A DNA stretch of 64,000 nt from Streptomyces nigra (GCF_003074055.1 NZ_CP029043.1:3278501-3342500); one strand, 5' to 3'; numbered from the stretch's first letter, positions 42,100 through 56,041 are shown. Notes: generated by a model not told the origin, from the letters alone. Numbers and translations: made by a program.

Positions 42100-43023
42100 A
42101 TGAGCAACTGGAACCCGGGCGGACAGCCGCCCCAGGGGCCCCAGCCCCACCCGCCGCAGCCACAGCCGCAGCCGCCGTATCCGCCGCAGCCCCATGTGCC
42201 GCCGCAGCCCCAGCCGCCCCACCCGGGGCCGGTGCCGCCGGGGCCGCCGGGGCCACCACAGGGCGGGCCGATCAGCCGGCTGCGGCGGTACATCGGCCCC
42301 CTCCACACCGCGCGCAGGGTCTTCACCCCGTCACGGCCGGGCATCGTCTCGGATCCGCAGGTGGCCCGGATGCGGAAGATCAGGACCTGGGTCGGTGTGG
42401 GCGCGTTCCTGTGGATGTCCTACAGCTACAAGCTCTCCACCAAGATCACCGACGCGGCGGACGAGCAGGTCGACAAGTCGTGGACCAGTGCCCTCGTGCT
42501 GGCGGCGACCCTCCCGGTCGTCGTCGGCGTCCTGTACTACCTGGCCGCTCCGGCGGCGCGACGGGACCTGCTGCGCCGGGCCGGGCGGTGCTTCGGCGCG
42601 ATCGTGGCGATGATGGCGGCGGCCTCCGTGTTCCCGATCATCGTGCTCTCGGGATTCTTCGAGGGCGAGGAACCTCTCGTCGAGGGGCACTTCACCGCGA
42701 CGAAGGGCCTCATGCTCGCGGTCCTCCTCCTCGTGCTCTTCTGGGTGCTGCCGTTCGTCGTCCTCGGCGTGGGGCTCGCCGTCCAGCACGTGTTCCGCAC
42801 CGCGGACATCCACGAGACGGTGCCGCCGCTGCTGATCATGGCCTTGGCGTGGGAGATGGCGCTGATCGACGTGTTCACCGGCGCCCACGAGGGCGTGCCG
42901 ACGCTGATCCGGTTCGTGTTCATCCTGGGCTCCCCGCTCTCCATCACGGCGGTGGGCCTGTGGGAGCTGCAGCGGCTGCGCGTGCACTACGGGCTGGGGC
43001 TGCGGGGTCTGCTGATGCGCTAG
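42100..43023 (+). CDS. Proline-rich multi-pass membrane protein, unknown function
   Basis: 307 residues. Residues 1-75 are a Pro/Gln-rich cytoplasmic tail. Then about six hydrophobic helices follow, e.g. around [36 protein letters not shown] and [20 protein letters not shown]. No transporter or enzyme signature is recognised. ATG 42100 follows GGGGGA. It is divergent from the atu-like operon, sharing the 198-bp control region, so it may respond to the same operator. It ends directly at the repeat starting at 43023. Confidence 0.8.
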   Translation: MSNWNPGGQPPQGPQPHPPQPQPQPPYPPQPHVPPQPQPPHPGPVPPGPPGPPQGGPISRLRRYIGPLHTARRVFTPSRPGIVSDPQVARMRKIRTWVGVGAFLWMSYSYKLSTKITDAADEQVDKSWTSALVLAATLPVVVGVLYYLAAPAARRDLLRRAGRCFGAIVAMMAAASVFPIIVLSGFFEGEEPLVEGHFTATKGLMLAVLLLVLFWVLPFVVLGVGLAVQHVFRTADIHETVPPLLIMALAWEMALIDVFTGAHEGVPTLIRFVFILGSPLSITAVGLWELQRLRVHYGLGLRGLLMR

Positions 43024-43074
43024 GCCGTGTCCGCAAAGTCCCGCCTGCCGTTCGACGCCCGGCACGCCCTCTCG
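43023..43074. repeat. Dispersed 52-bp intergenic repeat, copy A
   Basis: Starts at the last base of the preceding stop codon. The first 28 bases (43023-43050) are identical to 58413-58440, and 12 further bases (43057-43068) also match; overall about 48 of 52. It lies between convergent genes. Confidence 0.7.
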
Positions 43075-43088
43075 GCCTTTCGTGTGGA

Positions 43089-44057
43089 TCAGGCGGCGTC
43101 CCTCACCCGGGGCGCGGCCTTCCGCCCCCGGCGCCGTCCGCGCCCCACCTGCGTCCGCACCGCCCCCATGCTCGCCGCGATGACGAGGGCGATGGCGAGC
43201 GCCTGGACGGTGGACAGGGCCTGGTCGAGGATGAGGAACCCGGCGGTCGCGGCGATCGCCGGTTCCAGGCTCATCAGGATCGCGAAGGTCCCCGCGGGCA
43301 GGCGGCGCAGGGCGAGGAGTTCGAGCGTGTAGGGCAGGACCGAGGAGAGCAGCGCCACGGCCGCGCCCAGCCCGAGGGTCACCGGGTCGGCCAGTTTGGC
43401 GCCCGCCTCGGCCAGGCCCAGCGGCAGGAACAGCACGGCACCCACCGCCATGGCCAGCGCCAGCCCGTCGGCCTGCGGGAAGCGCCGGCCCGTACGGGCG
43501 CTGAAGACTATGTAGGCCGCCCACATGGCGCCGGCGCCCAGGGCGAAGACCACACCGAGCGGGTCGAGGCTGCCGAACCCCCCGCCGCCGAGCAGAAAGA
43601 CCCCGGCGAGGGCCAGTCCGGCCCATACGAGGTTGAGGGCGCGGCGTGAGCTGAGGACGGACAGGGCGAGCGGGCCGAGCACCTCCAGGGTGACGGCCGG
43701 GCCCAGCGGGATACGGGCGACGGACTGGTAGAAGAGGCCGTTCATCGCGGCCATGGTGATGCCGAAGACGACGACCGTGCCCCAGTCGGTCCGGGAGTGG
43801 CCGCGCAGCCGGGGCCGGCAGACCACCAGCAGGACGACCGCCGCGACGAGCAGCCGCAGCGCCACCACGCCGAGTGCTCCGGCGCGCGGCATCAGGCTCA
43901 CCGCGAGGGCGCCGCCGAACTGGACCGAGATACCGCCGGCGAGCACCAGGCCCACCGGGCCGAGGGAGCCGAAGCGGCCAGGGGGGCCGGCGGCGGGCTC
44001 GGCGGGGGCCGGGGTGCCGGTCCGCGCGGGCGCGGCGGCGGCTTCGGGGATGCTCAC
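43089..44057 (-). CDS. EamA/DMT-family transporter (RhtA-like)
   Basis: 322 residues with ten predicted hydrophobic helices in two EamA repeats. The pattern LALSVLSSRRALNLVWAGLALAG and the late LMSLEPAIAATAGFLILDQ are typical of RhtA/YedA drug/metabolite exporters. Substrates of this family include amino acids such as threonine. GTG 44057 start. Membrane protein, no operon partner. Confidence 0.87.
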   Translation of the reverse strand: MSIPEAAAAPARTGTPAPAEPAAGPPGRFGSLGPVGLVLAGGISVQFGGALAVSLMPRAGALGVVALRLLVAAVVLLVVCRPRLRGHSRTDWGTVVVFGITMAAMNGLFYQSVARIPLGPAVTLEVLGPLALSVLSSRRALNLVWAGLALAGVFLLGGGGFGSLDPLGVVFALGAGAMWAAYIVFSARTGRRFPQADGLALAMAVGAVLFLPLGLAEAGAKLADPVTLGLGAAVALLSSVLPYTLELLALRRLPAGTFAILMSLEPAIAATAGFLILDQALSTVQALAIALVIAASMGAVRTQVGRGRRRGRKAAPRVRDAA

Positions 44058-44246
44058 GGGCGTTCCAGGGCTAGGCTGCGAGTTCGTTCAGTGTGCTGTA
44101 CTGCCGAGTCCAGGGTAATGGACTCGGTCAGGCGTGTGAACCCGTTATGCCACTGTCCCAGAGTGTGGACCGCAAGGCTCGCCCGGAAGCCGGCCCCACG
44201 CCTGCCGAGGCCGCCCGGCGCCTGCCCGTCGGGAGGTGCCCCGCGC

Positions 44247-45371
44247 CTACCGCCGAGCCATGTACAGATGCAGCGCCCGATGCAGCAGCCGGTTCACCGG
44301 CAGGTCCCACTCGCCCAGGTACTCGACGGCCTCACCCCCCGCGCCCACCTTGAACCGCAGCAGACCCAGCAGATGGTCGGACTCCTCCAGGGTGTCCGTG
44401 ATGCCGCGGAAGTCGTAGACGGCGGCGCCCGCCGCGTGCGCGTCGGCGATCATCCGCCACTGCATGGCGGTGCTCGGCTGGACCTCGCGCCGGCGGCTGG
44501 TGGAGGCGCCGTAGGAGTACCAGACGTGCTCGCCGACGGTGAGCATCGTGGCGGCGGCGAGGACCTCACCGTCGTGATGGGCGAGGTAGAGCCGCATCCG
44601 GTCGGGGTGCTCGGCGGTGAGCGCGGTCCACATGCGCTGGAAGTAGGGCAGGGGGCGCGGCACGAACCGGTCGCGCTCGGCGGTCTCCCGGTACAGCTCG
44701 TGGAAGACGGGCAGGTCCTCGGGGCCGCCCCGCACGATCTTGACGCCCGCCTTCTCGGCCTTCTTGATGTTGCGCCGCCACTGCTGGTTGAGCCCCCGGT
44801 GGACGTCGTCCAGCGACCGCCCGGCCAGCGGCACCTGGCACACGTACCGGGGCTGCCCGGCCGCGAAGCCCTCCTCGCCGCCCGGCTCGGACCGCCGCCA
44901 TCCGGCGTCCCGCAGCCGCTCCTCGATCTCGGCGGCGCGCGGGTCGTGGAACGTGGGCTCCACGTCCCTCAGCCGGTGCGCGGCCGGGTCGGCGATGGCC
45001 GCCTTCACCGCGTCGGGGCTCCACCGCCGGGCGACGACGGGCGGCCCCATCCGCACCGAGAAGGCGCCCTTGCGCCTCAGATGCGCCACCAGCGGCGCCA
45101 GCCACCGCTCGGCCAGGTCGGGCGCGTGCCAGTCGATGAGCGGGCCCTCCGGCAGATACGCCAGGTACTTCCTCAGGCGGGGCAGCGGGCGGTAGAGCAC
45201 GAGGCCCGCGCCGAGCAGCCGTCCCTCCTCGTCGAACCAGCCCAGGCTCTCCGCCGTCCAGTCCGGCTTCACCTCGCCCCAGGAGGGGACCTGGGTGTGG
45301 CTGGCCGAGCGGCGGGCCGCGACGAACGCCAGGTGCTCGTCGCGGGTGAGGGGCCGGAGGAGGAGGGGCAT
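44247..45371 (-). CDS. FemABX-type peptidoglycan aminoacyltransferase
   Basis: 374 residues made of two GNAT-like halves. Signature stretches are LNQQWRRNIKKAEKAGVKIVRG (coiled insertion start), LYRETAERDRFVPRPLPYFQ and PSTAMQWRMIADAHAAG. Fem proteins add amino acids from aminoacyl-tRNA to the lipid II side chain in the cytoplasm; streptomycetes use glycine. It is a second copy rather than the known vancomycin-linked femX locus, so the substrate is uncertain. ATG 45371 with AGGAG 6 nt upstream; longer in-frame starts lack an SD. Confidence 0.88.
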   Translation of the reverse strand: MPLLLRPLTRDEHLAFVAARRSASHTQVPSWGEVKPDWTAESLGWFDEEGRLLGAGLVLYRPLPRLRKYLAYLPEGPLIDWHAPDLAERWLAPLVAHLRRKGAFSVRMGPPVVARRWSPDAVKAAIADPAAHRLRDVEPTFHDPRAAEIEERLRDAGWRRSEPGGEEGFAAGQPRYVCQVPLAGRSLDDVHRGLNQQWRRNIKKAEKAGVKIVRGGPEDLPVFHELYRETAERDRFVPRPLPYFQRMWTALTAEHPDRMRLYLAHHDGEVLAAATMLTVGEHVWYSYGASTSRRREVQPSTAMQWRMIADAHAAGAAVYDFRGITDTLEESDHLLGLLRFKVGAGGEAVEYLGEWDLPVNRLLHRALHLYMARR

Positions 45372-45513
45372 GGGGGGCTCCTGTCGAGGACCGGACGGGA
45401 CGGCCGGGAGGGGTGCCTGCCGTACCGGAGGGCGGCGTTCCACCGTCCGTCAGCCTAGGGGCGCCCGGCGCCCCGCTCATCTCCAGCGCGTCCGTCCGCT
45501 CCCGGACGGCCCA

Positions 45514-49580
<4,067 letters not shown>

Positions 49581-49600
49581 CCTTCCCGCGTACGTGACGA

Positions 49601-49635
49601 AGGGGGCGCCCGGCGAGTGTCGCCGGGCGCCCCCT
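49601..49635. terminator. 16-bp perfect bidirectional terminator
   Basis: AGGGGGCGCCCGGCGA (49601-49616), loop GTG, TCGCCGGGCGCCCCCT (49620-49635). It lies between the convergent serC and aminopeptidase genes, 20 bp after the serC stop and 17 bp from the other, and can serve both. Confidence 0.85.
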
Positions 49636-49652
49636 GTCGTTGTGTCGGTCGA

Positions 49653-51233
49653 TCAGCGGGCGGAGCCCAGGATCGCGCTCAGGGTGCCGGCGCCGGCCGC
49701 CTTCCGCGCCGCGGGCTGCGGCGTCGGGTCGGGGAGCTTGTCGCACACCGCGTCGACCGTGCCCTTGCCGTGCGGGACCTTGCCGTTGGTGAGGTACGCC
49801 GCGAGGTGCTTGTCGAGGCAGGCGTTGCCGCTCAGCGTGATGCCGTGGTTGCCGCCGCCCTGCTCCACCACCAGGCTGGAGTTCTTCAGCAGCCGGTGCA
49901 TGGTGACACCGCCCTGGTAGGGCGTGGCCGCGTCGTCCGTCGCCTGGAACAGCAGCACCGGCGGGAGCTTGCTGTTGGAGACGTTCACCGGCTTCAGCGT
50001 CTTGGTCGGCCAGAACGCGCACGGCGCGTTGTACCAGGCGTTGTTCCAGGCCATGAACGGCGCCTTCTCGTGCACCGCCCAGTTGTCCTTGCGCCACTGC
50101 TTCCAGTCGCGCGGCCAGGAGGCGTCACGGCACTGCACGGCCGCGTAGACGCTGTAGCCGTTGTCACCGGAGGCGTCGATCGCCGCGATGTTGTCGTACG
50201 CCGTCACCAGCGCCGCCGTGTCGTGGTCGTTGACGTACGCCGCGAACGTCCTGGCCAGCGTCGGCCAGTACCCGTTGTAGTAGCCGCCCGGTATGAAGAT
50301 GTCCTCCAGCTCGGAGGCGCCCACCTTGCCGCCGGCCGGCTTCTTGGCCAGGGCCGCCCGCATGGCGTACCACTTGGCCTCGATCTTCTTCGGGTTCGTG
50401 CCGAGCTTGTACGTGGCGTCGTACTTGGCGATCCACGCCATCAGGGCCTTGTGGCGCTTGTCGAAGGCGTAGTCCTGCTGGATGTTGTCCTCGTACCAGA
50501 CACCGGTCGGGTCGACGATCGAGTCCAGCACCAGGCGCCGCACCCGCTCGGGGTACAGCTTGGCGTAGACGGCGCCGAGGTAGGTGCCGTACGAGTAGCC
50601 GAAGTAGTTGATCTTCGACGCGCCGAGGGCCCGGCGGATCGAGTCCATGTCCTTCACGGCGCTGACCGTGTCGATGTACGGCAGGACATCCGCGTACTTG
50701 GTGCCGCAGGCCTTGGCGAACGCCTTGGCCCGGTCGACGTTGGCCTTCTCCAGCGCCCGGGTGCTCGGCACGGAGTTGGGGCGCACCGGGTCGAAGTGGC
50801 CCGGCTTGCAGTCGAGGGCGGGCTCGCTCTCGCCCACGCCGCGCGGGTCGAAGCCGATGACGTCGTACTGGGCGGCGACCTCCTTCGGGAGGGAGGACGC
50901 GACGAACTCGGCCAGCGACAGGCCGCTGCCACCGGGACCGCCGGGGTTGACCAGCAGCGGGCCCTGGGACTTGGACGCGGTGTGCGGCACACGGGAGACG
51001 GCCAGCGTGATCTGGCGTCCGCGCGGCTTCGCGTAGTCGAGCGGCACCTTGACCGTCCCGCACTGGAGCGTGGGGGTGTCGTCCGTCCCGCACTTCTTCC
51101 AGGCGACCTTGGCGACGGCGGTCGACAGGGCCGTGCTCGCGGAGTGTGGCGAGCTGGCGTTGGCGGGAACGGCGGTGAGTGTCCCGGCCAGGACGACCGT
51201 GGCGCCGCACAGTACGGCTGCGCTTCTTCTCAT
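49653..51233 (-). CDS. Secreted tripeptidyl aminopeptidase (S33 family, alpha/beta hydrolase)
   Basis: 526 residues from ATG 51233. The signal peptide MRRSAAVLCGATVVLAG is followed by an AxA cleavage site near residue 33; there is no lipobox cysteine at the right place, so it is secreted rather than lipid-anchored. Catalytic Ser is in GYSYGTYLG, Asp in QATDDAATP and His in GGGNHGI. The GGPGGSG oxyanion loop and the C-terminal TAP-like domain are intact. It cleaves tripeptides from free N-termini, like the Streptomyces Tap/Slp enzymes. A long leader (about 100 nt or more) probably precedes it. Confidence 0.92.
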   Translation of the reverse strand: MRRSAAVLCGATVVLAGTLTAVPANASSPHSASTALSTAVAKVAWKKCGTDDTPTLQCGTVKVPLDYAKPRGRQITLAVSRVPHTASKSQGPLLVNPGGPGGSGLSLAEFVASSLPKEVAAQYDVIGFDPRGVGESEPALDCKPGHFDPVRPNSVPSTRALEKANVDRAKAFAKACGTKYADVLPYIDTVSAVKDMDSIRRALGASKINYFGYSYGTYLGAVYAKLYPERVRRLVLDSIVDPTGVWYEDNIQQDYAFDKRHKALMAWIAKYDATYKLGTNPKKIEAKWYAMRAALAKKPAGGKVGASELEDIFIPGGYYNGYWPTLARTFAAYVNDHDTAALVTAYDNIAAIDASGDNGYSVYAAVQCRDASWPRDWKQWRKDNWAVHEKAPFMAWNNAWYNAPCAFWPTKTLKPVNVSNSKLPPVLLFQATDDAATPYQGGVTMHRLLKNSSLVVEQGGGNHGITLSGNACLDKHLAAYLTNGKVPHGKGTVDAVCDKLPDPTPQPAARKAAGAGTLSAILGSAR

Positions 51234-51411
51234 GGAGTTCTCTCGCAACGGTGTCGGGGTCAGACCCACGAGTGACGCGGGCCGTGCCGCATCGTCGCCG
51301 AAGTGCGCACCGCTCATATGCGAATTCGAGCAAGACTTGACCAAATCGAGGCACAGCCCGCTCTCAGAAACCCCACGGAAAACGGGAGTTACGGCAATTC
51401 CGGACACCCGG

Positions 51412-51457
51412 CCGGCCCGGCTCCCCCCGCGTCAGGCGAAGGGCGGAGCCGGGCCGG
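51412..51457 (-). terminator. 13-bp hairpin behind the DrrAB-type operon
   Basis: CCGGCCCGGCTCC (51412-51424) pairs perfectly with GGAGCCGGGCCGG (51445-51457). It is 7 bp beyond the permease stop and marks the operon end. Confidence 0.75.
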
Positions 51458-51464
51458 GCACGAC

Positions 51465-52286
51465 CTACCGGCTCAGCTTCTGGAACCGCCGCACCGCCAG
51501 CGGCAGGAAGATCGCCGTCAGGATCACCGGCCACACCCCGGCCATCAGCAACGCGTGCTGCTCCACCCAGGAGTCGCCGCCGCCCACCGGCGTGCCGAAC
51601 AGTTCGCGGGTCGCAGCGGCCGTGGAGGAGATCGGATTCCAGGCGGCCACCCAGCCCAGCCAGTCGGGCATGAGCTGCGGGGCGACGAAGATGCTGGAGA
51701 TCATCGTCAGCGGGAAGGCCACCGCGAACAGACCGCCCGCCGCCTCCGGGTTGGGAACCAGCAGACCAAGCCAGACGCCGAGCCAGATCAGTGCGAACCG
51801 CAGCCACAGCAGCAGCCCGAACGCGGCGAGGAAGCCCCAGCCGCCGTCCGGACGCCAGCCCATGGCCAGCGCGGTGAGCATCAGGATGGCCAACTCGGCG
51901 CAGGCGACGATCAGATCGGTCACCCCGCGTCCGGCCACCACCGCGGAGGACGCCATCGGCATGGAGCGGAAGCGGTCGATGACGCCCTTGGTGGAGTCGT
52001 ACACCACGACGGTCGCGGTGTTGATGAAGCCGAAGGCCATGGTCATCACGAACATGCCCGGCATCAGGAAGTCCTGGTAGTCGCCGCCCCCTGGCACCTT
52101 CATCGCGCTGCCGAAGACATAGCCGTACAGAAGGACGGAAAGGATCGGGAAGCCCAACTGCCAGGCGATGTTGACCGGCTGGCGGTGGTAGTGGGTCAGG
52201 CCCCGGCGGACGATGTTCCAGCAGTCCGCGAGCGCCCAGTACACCCGGCCGCGGCCGGCCGGTCCGGTCAGGTCGAGCGCGCTCAT
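51465..52286 (-). CDS. ABC-2 transporter permease, DrrB-type
   Basis: 273 residues with six membrane helices, including [15 protein letters not shown] and the conserved [20 protein letters not shown] motif of the DrrB/NodJ family. It exports hydrophobic drugs or metabolites with the ATPase encoded just upstream. ATG 52286 overlaps that gene's stop (ATGA), with AAGGAGGCGG in front. Substrate unknown; the divergent TetR regulator suggests an inducible efflux pump. Confidence 0.92.
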   Translation of the reverse strand: MSALDLTGPAGRGRVYWALADCWNIVRRGLTHYHRQPVNIAWQLGFPILSVLLYGYVFGSAMKVPGGGDYQDFLMPGMFVMTMAFGFINTATVVVYDSTKGVIDRFRSMPMASSAVVAGRGVTDLIVACAELAILMLTALAMGWRPDGGWGFLAAFGLLLWLRFALIWLGVWLGLLVPNPEAAGGLFAVAFPLTMISSIFVAPQLMPDWLGWVAAWNPISSTAAATRELFGTPVGGGDSWVEQHALLMAGVWPVILTAIFLPLAVRRFQKLSR

Positions 52287-53248
52287 GCCGCCGCCTCCTT
52301 CTCCGTGCGATGTCCGGTCAGGCGCAGGAACACGTCGTCGAGGCTGGGCCGGCGCAGACCGATGTCCTCGACCCGTACGCCCTCGTCCTGCAGCGTGCGG
52401 GCGACGTCCGTGAGGGCGGCCACCCGGTCGGTCACGGCGGCGTGCACCCGCAACTCGGTCTCGTCCGCCTCGGGTTCGCCGTCGGCGACCCGGGCGATGA
52501 CCTTTGCCACGCGCGGGATCTCGGAGCGTTCGGCGACCACCACCTCGATCCGGTCGCCGCCGACCCGGTTCTTCAGGGCGTCCGGGGTGTCGTCGGCGAT
52601 GGCCCGGCCCTGGTCGATGACGGTGATCCGGGAGGCCAGCCGGTCGGCCTCCTCCAGATACTGCGTGGTCAGCAGCACGGTCGTGCCGTCCGCGACCAAC
52701 GCCCGTACCGAGTCCCACACTTCCCCGCGGCTGCGCGGGTCGAGCCCCGTCGTCGGCTCGTCCAGGAACAGCACGGCCGGGGCGAGGATCATCGACGCGG
52801 CCAGGTCCAGCCGGCGCCGCATGCCGCCGCTGTAGTCGCCGACGCCCTTGTCGGCGGCGTCGGTGAGGTCGAACTGCTCCAGCAACTCGGCGGCCCGCAG
52901 CCGGGCCCGCCGGCCGCCCAGGTGGAACAGCCGCCCGAACATCTCCAGGTTCTGCCGCCCGGTGAGCACCTCGTCCACCGCCGCGTACTGCCCGGTCAGC
53001 CCGATCCGCGCCCGCACCTCGCGCGGCCGGCGGGCCACGTCGAGCCCGGCCACGGCCGCCCGTCCGCGGTCCGCCCTGATCAGCGTCGACAGGACGCGGA
53101 CGGCGGTGGTCTTGCCCGCGCCGTTCGGGCCCAGCAGTCCATGCACGGTGCCCGCGCGGACGGCGAGATCGAAACCGTCCAGGGCGCGCTTCTCGCCGTA
53201 CCGCTTCTCCAGGCCCTCCGCCCGTACGGCGTGACCGTCGTCGTTCAT
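52283..53248 (-). CDS. ABC transporter ATP-binding protein, DrrA-type
   Basis: 321 residues. Walker [15 protein letters not shown] near residue 38, signature [16 protein letters not shown], Walker [19 protein letters not shown], then the C-terminal DUF4162-like tail typical of daunorubicin-resistance ATPases. Partner of the permease at 51465. GGAAGGGGGACCCC lies before ATG 53248. The 53270-53305 operator lies directly upstream, so its expression should be controlled by the divergent TetR. Confidence 0.93.
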   Translation of the reverse strand: MNDDGHAVRAEGLEKRYGEKRALDGFDLAVRAGTVHGLLGPNGAGKTTAVRVLSTLIRADRGRAAVAGLDVARRPREVRARIGLTGQYAAVDEVLTGRQNLEMFGRLFHLGGRRARLRAAELLEQFDLTDAADKGVGDYSGGMRRRLDLAASMILAPAVLFLDEPTTGLDPRSRGEVWDSVRALVADGTTVLLTTQYLEEADRLASRITVIDQGRAIADDTPDALKNRVGGDRIEVVVAERSEIPRVAKVIARVADGEPEADETELRVHAAVTDRVAALTDVARTLQDEGVRVEDIGLRRPSLDDVFLRLTGHRTEKEAAA

Positions 53249-53269
53249 GGGGTCCCCCTTCCATTAACC

Positions 53270-53305
53270 GGGTACACCGTACCCGATGGCGCGTACGGTG
53301 TACCC
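53270..53305. promoter_or_regulatory. Two half-operators of the divergent TetR, 13-bp inverted repeat
   Basis: GGGTACACCGTAC (53270-53282) and GTACGGTGTACCC (53293-53305) are exact inverse complements separated by 10 bp. Each arm is itself palindromic around GGTAC/GTACC, so two TetR dimers could bind. It spans the region between the ABC operon and the tetR -10. Confidence 0.8.
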
Positions 53306-53323
53306 AGTTTTCGGACGCGGATC

Positions 53324-53329
53324 TAGACT
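53324..53329 (+). promoter_or_regulatory. -10 hexamer of the leaderless tetR transcript
   Basis: TAGACT, 6 nt before ATG 53336, no SD. The -35 would lie in the right half of the operator, giving autorepression. Confidence 0.55.
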
Positions 53330-53335
53330 GCCCGT

Positions 53336-54148
53336 ATGAGCAGCGGTGGCGGCGGTACGGAGACCAGTGGCAGCGGCGACATCGCGCGCACCCTCGACCT
53401 GCTCTGGGGCACGGGGCAGATGCCCAGCCGGGGGCCGAAGCCGGGCCTCACCCTCGACCGCATCGTGGAGACCGCCGTCGAGGTCGCCGACCGCGACGGG
53501 ATCGGCGCGCTGTCGATGCGCCGGATCGCGGCGGAGCTCGGCACCGGCGCCATGTCCCTGTACCGCTACGTCCCCGGCAAGGCGGAGCTGCTCGACCTGA
53601 TGCTGGACCGGGTGCAGCGCGTCTCGGCGGACGCGGCGGAGCTCGGCGACGGCGGCTGGCGCTCGGCCCTGGAGGCCCTCGGCCGGGCGACCCTCGCCCT
53701 GTACCGGCGGCACCCCTGGCTGCTGGAGGTCAACCAGTCCCGGCCGATCCTCGGCCCGAACGCCCTGGACGGCCTGGAGAAGATGCTCGGCCGGATCAAG
53801 CCGATGGGCCTGACCGACCCGGAACTGCTGTCGGCGATCATCATGATCGACGGATACGTCGTCGGAGCCGCGCGGACCCAGCTGTACCAGGAGGAGGCGG
53901 AGCGCAGCTCGGGGCTGACGGACGCCCAGTTCTGGGAGGCCCAGCGGCCGGCGCTGGAGAAGGCCATGCTCAGCGGGCGCTACCCCGTCCTGGCCGGCCT
54001 CTCCGAGGACACCTTCGGCCCCGACTTCGACCACTTCGAGTTCGGCCTGCAGCGCATCCTGGACGGCCTGGAGGTGTTCGTCGCCCGTCGCACGGCGGGC
54101 GACGAGGACCGGGCAGGCACAGGGCGCACGGCGGGCGACGCGGACTGA
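53336..54148 (+). CDS. TetR-family regulator of the adjacent ABC exporter
   Basis: 270 residues. An HTH of the form [22 protein letters not shown] follows a [20 protein letters not shown] helix, and the long C-terminal ligand domain is that of TetR regulators of drug pumps. It is divergent from the DrrAB-type operon. The perfect inverted repeat between them is its likely operator. The ligand is unknown. Its tail overlaps nothing; the next gene (minus) ends 7 bp away. Confidence 0.92.
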   Translation: MSSGGGGTETSGSGDIARTLDLLWGTGQMPSRGPKPGLTLDRIVETAVEVADRDGIGALSMRRIAAELGTGAMSLYRYVPGKAELLDLMLDRVQRVSADAAELGDGGWRSALEALGRATLALYRRHPWLLEVNQSRPILGPNALDGLEKMLGRIKPMGLTDPELLSAIIMIDGYVVGAARTQLYQEEAERSSGLTDAQFWEAQRPALEKAMLSGRYPVLAGLSEDTFGPDFDHFEFGLQRILDGLEVFVARRTAGDEDRAGTGRTAGDAD

Positions 54149-54155
54149 GCGGCGC

Positions 54156-55121
54156 TCACGCCCGCCGGAACAGCCTCCGCAGGACGAAGAACACGACCAG
54201 GACGGCCAGCACCGCCACGGCACCGACCTTCAAGGTTCCGTCCGTGCCGTCGTCCCCGTCCGGGGAGGCCGAACTCCCGCCCGACGACGACGAGTCGGAG
54301 CCGGTGTCCCCCGGCGCGTCCTTCGCCACCACCGAGCTGTTCACGCCCTCGCTGCCCAGCATGATCTTGCTTCCGTCGGGCGAGTACGTCACGGACTCCC
54401 CCTGCCCGAGCGGCACGCTGACCCGCTCCAGCCGCTTGAGCTTCCCGCCGTTCCAGTCGTAGGCGAGACCCCCGAAGTAGCCGCGGACCACGAGAGTCCG
54501 CCCGTCCGGGGAGAAGGCCGCGTCGGTGGCCCACAGGTCGACCGGCGTGGTCGGCTCGAAGACGTTCGCGCCGGACGGGGAGAGCTTCTCCGGGCCCTCG
54601 TACAGATGCCCGCCGTCCTCCTGCTTGTCGATGATGTAGACGCGCCCGGTCTTCGGGTGGACCACCATCGACTCGGCGTCCCGGGTGCCGTCGGAGTACT
54701 TCACGACGTACTGCGTGGCCCGGACCGACTGGTCCTTCAGGACCTTCGGCTCGGGCAGCCGGTAGATCCACACATAGGGCCACTCCACACCGTCGTTGTC
54801 CCCGATGTCACCGACGTACAGCTGGTTGTCGGGGCCCATGGAGATCGCCTCCACGTCGCGTGGCGTCCCCACCCCGGTCAGGGTGATCCGCGCGACCGTC
54901 TTGCCGGTGGCGCTGTCGACGGCGTACAGGTAGGCGCCCGTGTCCTGGTCGTTGTGCGTCCAGTAGACGCCCTTGTGCTGGCGGGAGGCGGCCAGGCCGC
55001 TGGACTCGGTGATCCGCGGGTCCTCGATCGTGAAGTCCTCGTTCCCGTCGGCGGCGGACGCGGGCAGCGTGAGCGCACCGGTGAGCAGGACCCCGGCGAG
55101 TATGGCGAGCGGTCGGCGCAT
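54156..55121 (-). CDS. Secreted, membrane-anchored beta-propeller-like protein
   Basis: 321 residues. A signal peptide (RRPLAILAGVLLTGALTLPASAA) and several propeller-like strands (SGLAASRQHKGVYWTHNDQD, LYVGDIGDNDG, VYIIDKQED) are visible. A Ser/Gly/Asp-rich linker and a C-terminal helix (VGAVAVLAVLVVFFVL) ending in RRLFRRA follow. Such a protein would face outward, anchored at its C-terminus; no LPxTG sorting motif is present. Some relatives are called esterase-like or WD40. Function unknown. ATG 55121 is chosen to begin the signal peptide. Confidence 0.8.
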   Translation of the reverse strand: MRRPLAILAGVLLTGALTLPASAADGNEDFTIEDPRITESSGLAASRQHKGVYWTHNDQDTGAYLYAVDSATGKTVARITLTGVGTPRDVEAISMGPDNQLYVGDIGDNDGVEWPYVWIYRLPEPKVLKDQSVRATQYVVKYSDGTRDAESMVVHPKTGRVYIIDKQEDGGHLYEGPEKLSPSGANVFEPTTPVDLWATDAAFSPDGRTLVVRGYFGGLAYDWNGGKLKRLERVSVPLGQGESVTYSPDGSKIMLGSEGVNSSVVAKDAPGDTGSDSSSSGGSSASPDGDDGTDGTLKVGAVAVLAVLVVFFVLRRLFRRA

Positions 55122-55263
55122 GCCCCAAGCCTGCCATCCGGCCCGGGCGTTCGGAGCGGGGCCCTCGCCGGACATCGCGCCTCGCCGGGGGCGCACGCCG
55201 CGTGGCGGGCTTCACACCCCCACCGGCTCCTCGCACCCGCGGGAGATCGTCCATCATGAGCGG

Positions 55264-55941
55264 ATGCTCAGGTTCATGCCCGTCGGCGACTCCATGACCA
55301 TCGGCAGCGCCGGCGAACACACATGGCGCTACCGCATGTGGCAGCACCTGCGGGACACCCACGGCGGCCCCTTCGCCCTCGTCGGCCCGCGCGAGACGCT
55401 GTACGACAAGGCCACCGAGTCCCCGAGCTCGTACGGGTACGCCGACCCCGAGTTCCCGCGCGCCCATCTGGCCGGCTGGGGCGAGGGCTGGCAGCACATG
55501 GTCCCGCTGATCGCCGACGCGGTCCGCGCGCACCGGGCCGACGTCCTGCTGGTCTCGCTGGGCCTGATCGACCTGGGCTTCTACACGAACGCCGAGCAGA
55601 CCGCGGAGAACGTCCGCGCCTTCGTCGCCGAGGCACGCACGGGCAACCCGCGCGTGCGCCTCGTCGTGCTGCCGGTCATCCCGAACGTCCGGGCCGTGGA
55701 CGACCCGCCCTTCGCCGCGCAGGTCACCCGCTTCAACGAACTCCTGGCAAAGACGGTCGCCGACCTGGACCAGCCCCGCTCCCCGCTGCTGCTGGCGTCC
55801 CCGCCGCCGTCGTACGCCATCGACCTGGACACGTACGACGGCACCCACCCGAACGCGAGCGGCGAGCACAAGATCGCCGGGGCCTTCGCGGACGCGATGC
55901 ACCAGGCCTGGGACCTGGGCGCGCCGTACGGCCCGCTCTGA
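55264..55941 (+). CDS. SGNH-fold hydrolase
   Basis: 225 residues. Block I is FMPVGDSMTIGSAG and block V is the DGTHPNASGEHK histidine. Block III, usually G-x-N-D, reads GLID: I102 replaces the oxyanion Asn. The fold is that of GDSL esterases/lipases, but reduced or altered activity is possible. No signal peptide is seen, so it is cytoplasmic. ATG 55264 has no SD; CATCAT 6 nt upstream may indicate a leaderless mRNA. Convergent with nothing; Uma2 follows. Confidence 0.82.
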   Translation: MLRFMPVGDSMTIGSAGEHTWRYRMWQHLRDTHGGPFALVGPRETLYDKATESPSSYGYADPEFPRAHLAGWGEGWQHMVPLIADAVRAHRADVLLVSLGLIDLGFYTNAEQTAENVRAFVAEARTGNPRVRLVVLPVIPNVRAVDDPPFAAQVTRFNELLAKTVADLDQPRSPLLLASPPPSYAIDLDTYDGTHPNASGEHKIAGAFADAMHQAWDLGAPYGPL

Positions 55942-56041
55942 CCCCCCCGTGTGAGCTTCGTCTCCGTGCCGCCGTCACCGTGCGTATCGTTGTACAGCGC
56001 GGCTGCACCTGACCGTGGAGCAGCCGGGGAGGAGCGCCACG

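Noticed and set aside
41104-42306. 400-codon frame for the TIGR03084 gene extending into the divergent gene
   Set aside because: The N-terminal extension overlaps the 42100 gene and the operator; GTG 41901 has GAGGGGAG upstream.
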